Positions 55,116-61,100 of a stretch of DNA of 64,000 nt are shown here, piece after piece. The stretch lies in NCBI GenBank assembly GCA_036971475.1, contig JBAIZL010000001.1, forward strand, positions 139,223,192 to 139,287,191, written 5' to 3'. The stretch comes from Prosapia bicincta. Its lineage: Eukaryota > Arthropoda > Insecta > Hemiptera > Cercopidae. Within the stretch, counting starts at the first letter, position 1. Each line of letters opens with the position of its first letter. The notes beneath the pieces were generated by a model, which was given only the letters and a program-made list of their open reading frames with translations, did no database searches and was not told the DNA's origin. The translations under genes and the position numbers were made by a program.

Positions 55116-58100
55116 ATGCAGAAGAAACATATATGACGTCAACAAATACCAACATCACGGACCAAAATTTGCATAATGATGAGGGCTTGAATTAAACTGA
55201 TGAAAGAGGTGCTACCACCATTTAATGATGGTAATTAAACTGTAATATAGTTATAACAAAGTGTAATAACTTTTTTCATTTCACTGGGTGCTTAAATGAA
55301 CCCAGTCAAAGTTTCATATCTCAATAAACTTTGTTTCTTGTACTTCATTATGCATATACTGTATATCTACTATACATACATTATCATATCTATCATTATC
55401 TACATATATATTACCATACACTATACATTAATTTATATAATAGCACTTATAAAACATTTGTGTAATTTTGTTGAATAAATCAATTCAAATGTTTTTCGAT
55501 CTTTTGTACTTCATTCATGGAGGTATTGTTTTAAAACCTGGATAAGTAGAAATATTGTCAATCTTGTTATACTGAATTATAAGATATTTTAATTAGGAAA
55601 AAACTACTAAGTTTTTCAAGCTTCCCTAATCAAGTCTGAAAATATTTATAGAAAAAAAATTTGTACCTTGCATATTATATCAAAGTCACAATTTGTGTAT
55701 AACTGGCACACTATAAGTTCAGCTATGGCCCTCAAGCGCCGAGTGATGCTGCACGGGGTAAGAATCAATGCCATTCTGCAAACATAAATTTTGTTTGTCC
55801 GTTTTAACGACACTGGTCCTGTGGCTATATATGAAAGTAAAATTGCTCGTGTCTGTAAAACTCCGTAATCCACATGGGCTTCCCTGGTGGTGCTAAATGA
55901 GTAATATTAATTAAAGTTATTTATTGAATTGCAAACAAAATTTTAATAATTCTAGATAACGTGGTAATGATGTTGAATATAAGAACATGAGTTTGTTTTA
56001 TGTAGATTTTATTGGTTATTAATGCTGGATAAAGAATAAAAGAGAAAATAACTAAAAGCACAATTTTCTTCATTTAAACAATCCTAAAACTCCTTTGACA
56101 TTGTTGAAATGGAGAAAATATGTTAGGGAATTTCCAAACCTACAGCTGTAGACCTGCACATTTTTCTACATAAGACAGCAAAGTCTGAACACGCTGCAGG
56201 AGGAGGGCAAGAGTCGTAGTACATAGACGGGCTAGTAGCAGCCGAGCCTGAGCGGAACCTATAGTGCGCAAGTAATACAATTACTGGAGTTTATATATTT
56301 GTTTTACTGTTCATATTTTTCATCATATTACTAATTCAAAACGTTTTGTTGAAAATATAACAATATAAATATATATATTTATATTGGAATATATTTCATT
56401 TTAATAATTAAAATGAAAGTATAAGATAATTTCATAAGTTGTAGTTAAAATATTACTTACGTATAGTAAATAACAGCTTGCTGCAGGCAGTCTCTAACAT
56501 CCTCTGGGAATTCACCAGGATCCTGCTGGCCCACTCTACCTATGTGTTTACCTTTCGCATGGTAAACGTTACCAAGATTGTACAAAGCTCTTCCTTCGCT
56601 TAACTGTAGCAAAAATTGTAAACATAAACTAAATTATTTATTGATACAAAGTTACTTTATACTGAAATACATGTACATCATTCCTAGACACAACTTTTAA
56701 CCTAATTTTTAGAGAATTATTAAATAAGACAAGTAATAAAAAATTAGTTAAACGCGGTTAAGTTATGAAGCAAGTGTCGAATATTACTTACTTTATCATT
56801 CAACTCTCGTGAAATCTCTAGATGGCGTTTGCAACAAATCATAGCTTCATCAAACTTGCCCATTACTTTTAACGTATTTCCAAGGTTACCACTAGATTTT
56901 GCCTCTCCTAACTTGTCACCCATAGTCCTACATAAAACAATAAAATTTTCTGTATTAACAAAGAAATTATACTCTTGGAAAATGGCCATTTACTATACCA
57001 AACTTTTACTTCTACTACTTTTGATTTATAACTGGTGTTCTTGAGGACTATAAACATCAAATTTATACTATCCACAAAAAATATAACTGTGTAGGACTTC
57101 TAAACCCTGTATGAGATCTGCAATCAACAATCTTTTAAGAATTAGGTCAACTTTTATCATAATGAAAGCAGTGAAACCTAAAACTAACAACCTAAAAATA
57201 AGTAACAATTCTACAAAACCTGTAACTGTAGATCTATAAACTATAACTATTTAAAACTATTATCTATACTAAAATGCCCTTACTCATTTTTAAAAACAAA
57301 ATTACTATTTTGTAGGGCAGTTTAGGCAATGTTTTTTTAAAAATGGAAAAGGTGTATGTAAAAGATATAAAGAGGTTCAAATAGACAAAAAGCTAAGCAA
57401 ACATTTTAGACTTATACAAAAAGATGTAATTAAAATAAGTGTAATTTTGTCAATTTACAATTCCTTCAAGACTGTAATGGTAATTAAGGAGCAATTACAT
57501 AATTAAGAAATGACTATCATGAGATTTAGTAAAAGACCGAAGTTGACTACTTGAGAGTGATAGGGAAGCCTGCTGACTCAGTGTATGTCAATCCTTTCTA
57601 CTATATCTATCAGTCAAGCTCAAGCAGATCTTGTTCACAACTCCTTAGCCCTCCACCGGTGAAACAACTGCTTGGTCTTCCACTAGTCAGCAAACTCCTC
57701 TCTCAAGTCTCGGTACTTATACTTCTAAATTCACTACAAACAACACCTTGATATTTAGCCATATGTTTTTATACCATTAAGGGCATTCCTTTAACAATTT
57801 TAACTGGATTCCTTTTCTTTAATTTAAAGATCCCAAATATAACGAAATGTTCTTTTTAATTAAATCAATAAAATAACTGGAAGAAATTTGTTATTATTAA
57901 ATAATTTACTCAAAATAATAACTGGTGAATATTTATAAGTACACATTACCTTGCCAATGTAAGATCATGTTTGTGATACTGCATAGCTTTATTATAATCT
58001 CCAAGATAAAAATAAGCATTGCCTAATTGGCTATAGATGGCACTGAGAATCCGAAGGTCATCAGTACCTGCTTGTATCGCAGCTTGAAAGAATGCTACAC

Positions 58101-61100
58101 CAGCTCTGCAATCCCCTGCTTTGCAGAGTCGTTCTCCTTCCAAAGCCAGCTCTAAACACATGTTTCCTCCGTCCCCACAACTCTATAATATTTACACAAA
58201 GATTACTTCTTCGTTTTAAACAATGACCACATTTATTTAAACCCTATTATTTTTGTTTTATATTGTTTACAAAATACATTATTTTAAATAGTTTACTTTT
58301 AACTTTTTCAAAACCATGATCAAATCTGAAATATGTTTAGGTTGTAACATGGATGCTTTACTACCAAAATGTTTGGAATATTTTATAGGGAAAATAAACA
58401 AAAAGAAAATAGAAACATCTCTTGGTTGTGCTATTTTTAAGAAATAAGAAGAAATTTTGAAATTGTGTACGCTAAAAAAAAACATTTTTTATGTGTGGGA
58501 GGTATATTTTTTAGCAGTTAGCACATAAAATCTGTTGGATATAAGACTAAAATTTAAAAAAATTATTGAAAAAAAATTATTTTACTTATTTGGAATAATT
58601 GTAGAATATATAAATTATAAAAGTATATGGATACTTTTTCTCTTAGTACCATAACCTTTTGTGATGTTAGAAAGGTAATCCTAGACTTTGTTTACTGCAG
58701 CTCTGAAGAGTCAGTTGATGTTTGTGCAGATAGATATTTTGAAGTGGTTAGATTATTTTAGGTTAACCCTTTAATAGACATCCTTTCCATGCAATTCCTA
58801 GAAATGACATGCCTTCTTGGGTGTATATTTGCATTGTTTTACTAAATTATCTATACCTTTTTTTACAACAAATAAATTCTTGAATTCTGTAGTCCATTAC
58901 GTTCGGTGAATCTTATTAATCACTTAAACAATAGTTTACGACTATCTGAACTTTAAATTTTGTAAATTTGTTAAAACTTACTGAGACAGAATGTTTTTGA
59001 TCATTATGTGGCGTCTTCATCAGTGTCTTCTGCTTGGAGATGTCGGGTCAAGCGGTTTTCGATAGTATCAAAAAGTATGTGTGATTTGTATTGTGTTTGT
59101 TCATTTAATATGTTTGTACTTTGTGTTTTTTTGTGTCTGTAAATTTCATATTGTTCTAGTGTGTTGAGATGTGGTCCTTTTTTGTTGATGTGTAGGATTT
59201 CTAGATTATGGTAAATGTCTGTGTATTTGTGTTCCTCGACTCTTTGTTTAAAGCTGCGACCTGTTTGTCCAATGAATAATTTGTTACATTCGTCGTAGTT
59301 CAGTTTGTATACGCCTGGTGCTTGTTTATCTTTGTTGTTGGTGTCGTGTTGTATTTTATATTGTAACTTGTTATTAGTTTTGTATGTCATATTGTATCCT
59401 ATTTTTTGAAATTTGTGGGCTATTTTGTTTGTTGTTTTGTTTATGTGATGTATTTGTTTTCCCTGTCTGTAGTGTTAATTTTAGTAATTTTTTTTTATTT
59501 TTTTTTATTTTATACCATAGTTTGTCTATTATTGTGATGTATCCATTTGTGTATGCTAAATATTTAGTTTTTTGTTTACGTTTGTTGTGGCCATTGGGAC
59601 TTCTATCTATGGATCTAAATGCAGCATGTTTGTATTGGATAGGGTGGTTTGAGGTGTTGTGGATAAGTGTGTCTGTCGTTACGGGTTTCCTGCAAATGAT
59701 TAATAATTAAATGTTTTTGCTCTTGTTTTTTTTACTGATAAAATATTTTTTTCAGGTATACAACAAAAATTTCCATTTTATTTTTTGTTACTTGCAACAA
59801 TTCTGAAATTGATTTTATTTCATTAATGGTTTTAATTTTGTTTTCACTCTAACTCAAAACATATTTAAGAAAAAATATTCTATACATGGGAACACTTTTT
59901 GTTTTAAAGTATACTGTATATGATTTTAAATATAGGTACCAAATGTTTAGGTCTTAAACATAAATAAAATGGTAGTAAAACATTCTGTAAACTTCTATTG
60001 TAACCTGTACTTCTACCTTCTTTTACTTGGCATACAAATCTTCGATTGTGTGTGATATGAAGCAAAGTTGCTTTTCTTACGAAGAACCTAACTTTTTTGG
60101 TCCTTATGGATTGACCTTCAAACTGTATTCCCAAATGCTACTGTTACACAATTAATTAATGCCAATAGCTGTTCAGGATTTATGCCAAAAATCAAGAACT
60201 GTTTAAAAGGAGTAAACCATTTAAAATTAAAACTTTACAATTCATTAAAAACTTTTCTTATAATTTACATTGAACAACAATATTGAAAGAGTGCAGCCTT
60301 GACTTAATATTTTCTTGATGTTAAACTGTGTTGGTAATTTATCCTGTTTTTATTGCTGCAATTTGCCATCAATAAAAGTTAATTAATAATCTTTTTTCTG
60401 CTTCATTGGCCACAATTTTATCTAAAATGGTCATGACTTAAGGATGTTTGATGTCAAATGCTCTAACAGAAAATATAAATTACCACAAACATCATAACAC
60501 ATATCATATATTCTCTGTATCAGACCAATGATTCCAAACATCGCCTCTCATGTCGAACAACTTCTGAAACTAAAATGTTGTTCTATTTTCCTAATTATTG
60601 TCTCCTATAAACTTTAGAAAAGCTATTAACATATTACTTATTATGCTAGACAGTCTATGATATGAGTCTCACATTTGTTTACTTTTGTATTTTCCAGTTT
60701 AGGGATGAACAGCAAAACTGAAAAATGTCAACAGATTTTTTTATGTTGTTAATAGATTACCATCTGAATTACATTTGGTTTGAATATACTTCTTTGCTGA
60801 TATTAAACTGTTTTTATATCTTGGTTTATTAATTATTATTATCATGTATTCAATATTATTATTATATAATCGATTTAGTCTCAAATGATATTGACAGAAT
60901 TCTCATTAAAGGGTTATTATTTATATTTTTTTAAGCTATTAGCTGAAAGAAGGTAACTAACATTTATTACTACCCACTCCACATTAACATTAAAACCACC
61001 AAGAATTGTTACTTAATCATTTTTTAAATAACAATTGGCAGAGACAATAATGCCTTCTTAAAAATTCATAATTTTGTCTTTGAAACTATCATTTGTTAGC

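Noticed and set aside
55646..55873. 75-codon minus-strand frame as an extra pins exon
   Set aside because: Exons 4 and 5 already join in phase with conserved sequence, leaving no gap to fill, and the translation is not TPR-like.
58990..59030. Exact hammerhead core CTGATGA on the minus strand in the family-3 Penelope-like element
   Set aside because: No paired stem II follows and GAAA is replaced by AAAA, so the fold cannot be drawn. The bases also encode the end of the protein.
58763..60912. Possible sixth TTAA element with ends CCCTTTAAT...
   Set aside because: Only about 9 bp match, the right flank is not TTAA, and the interior would have to include an unrelated Penelope-like fragment.
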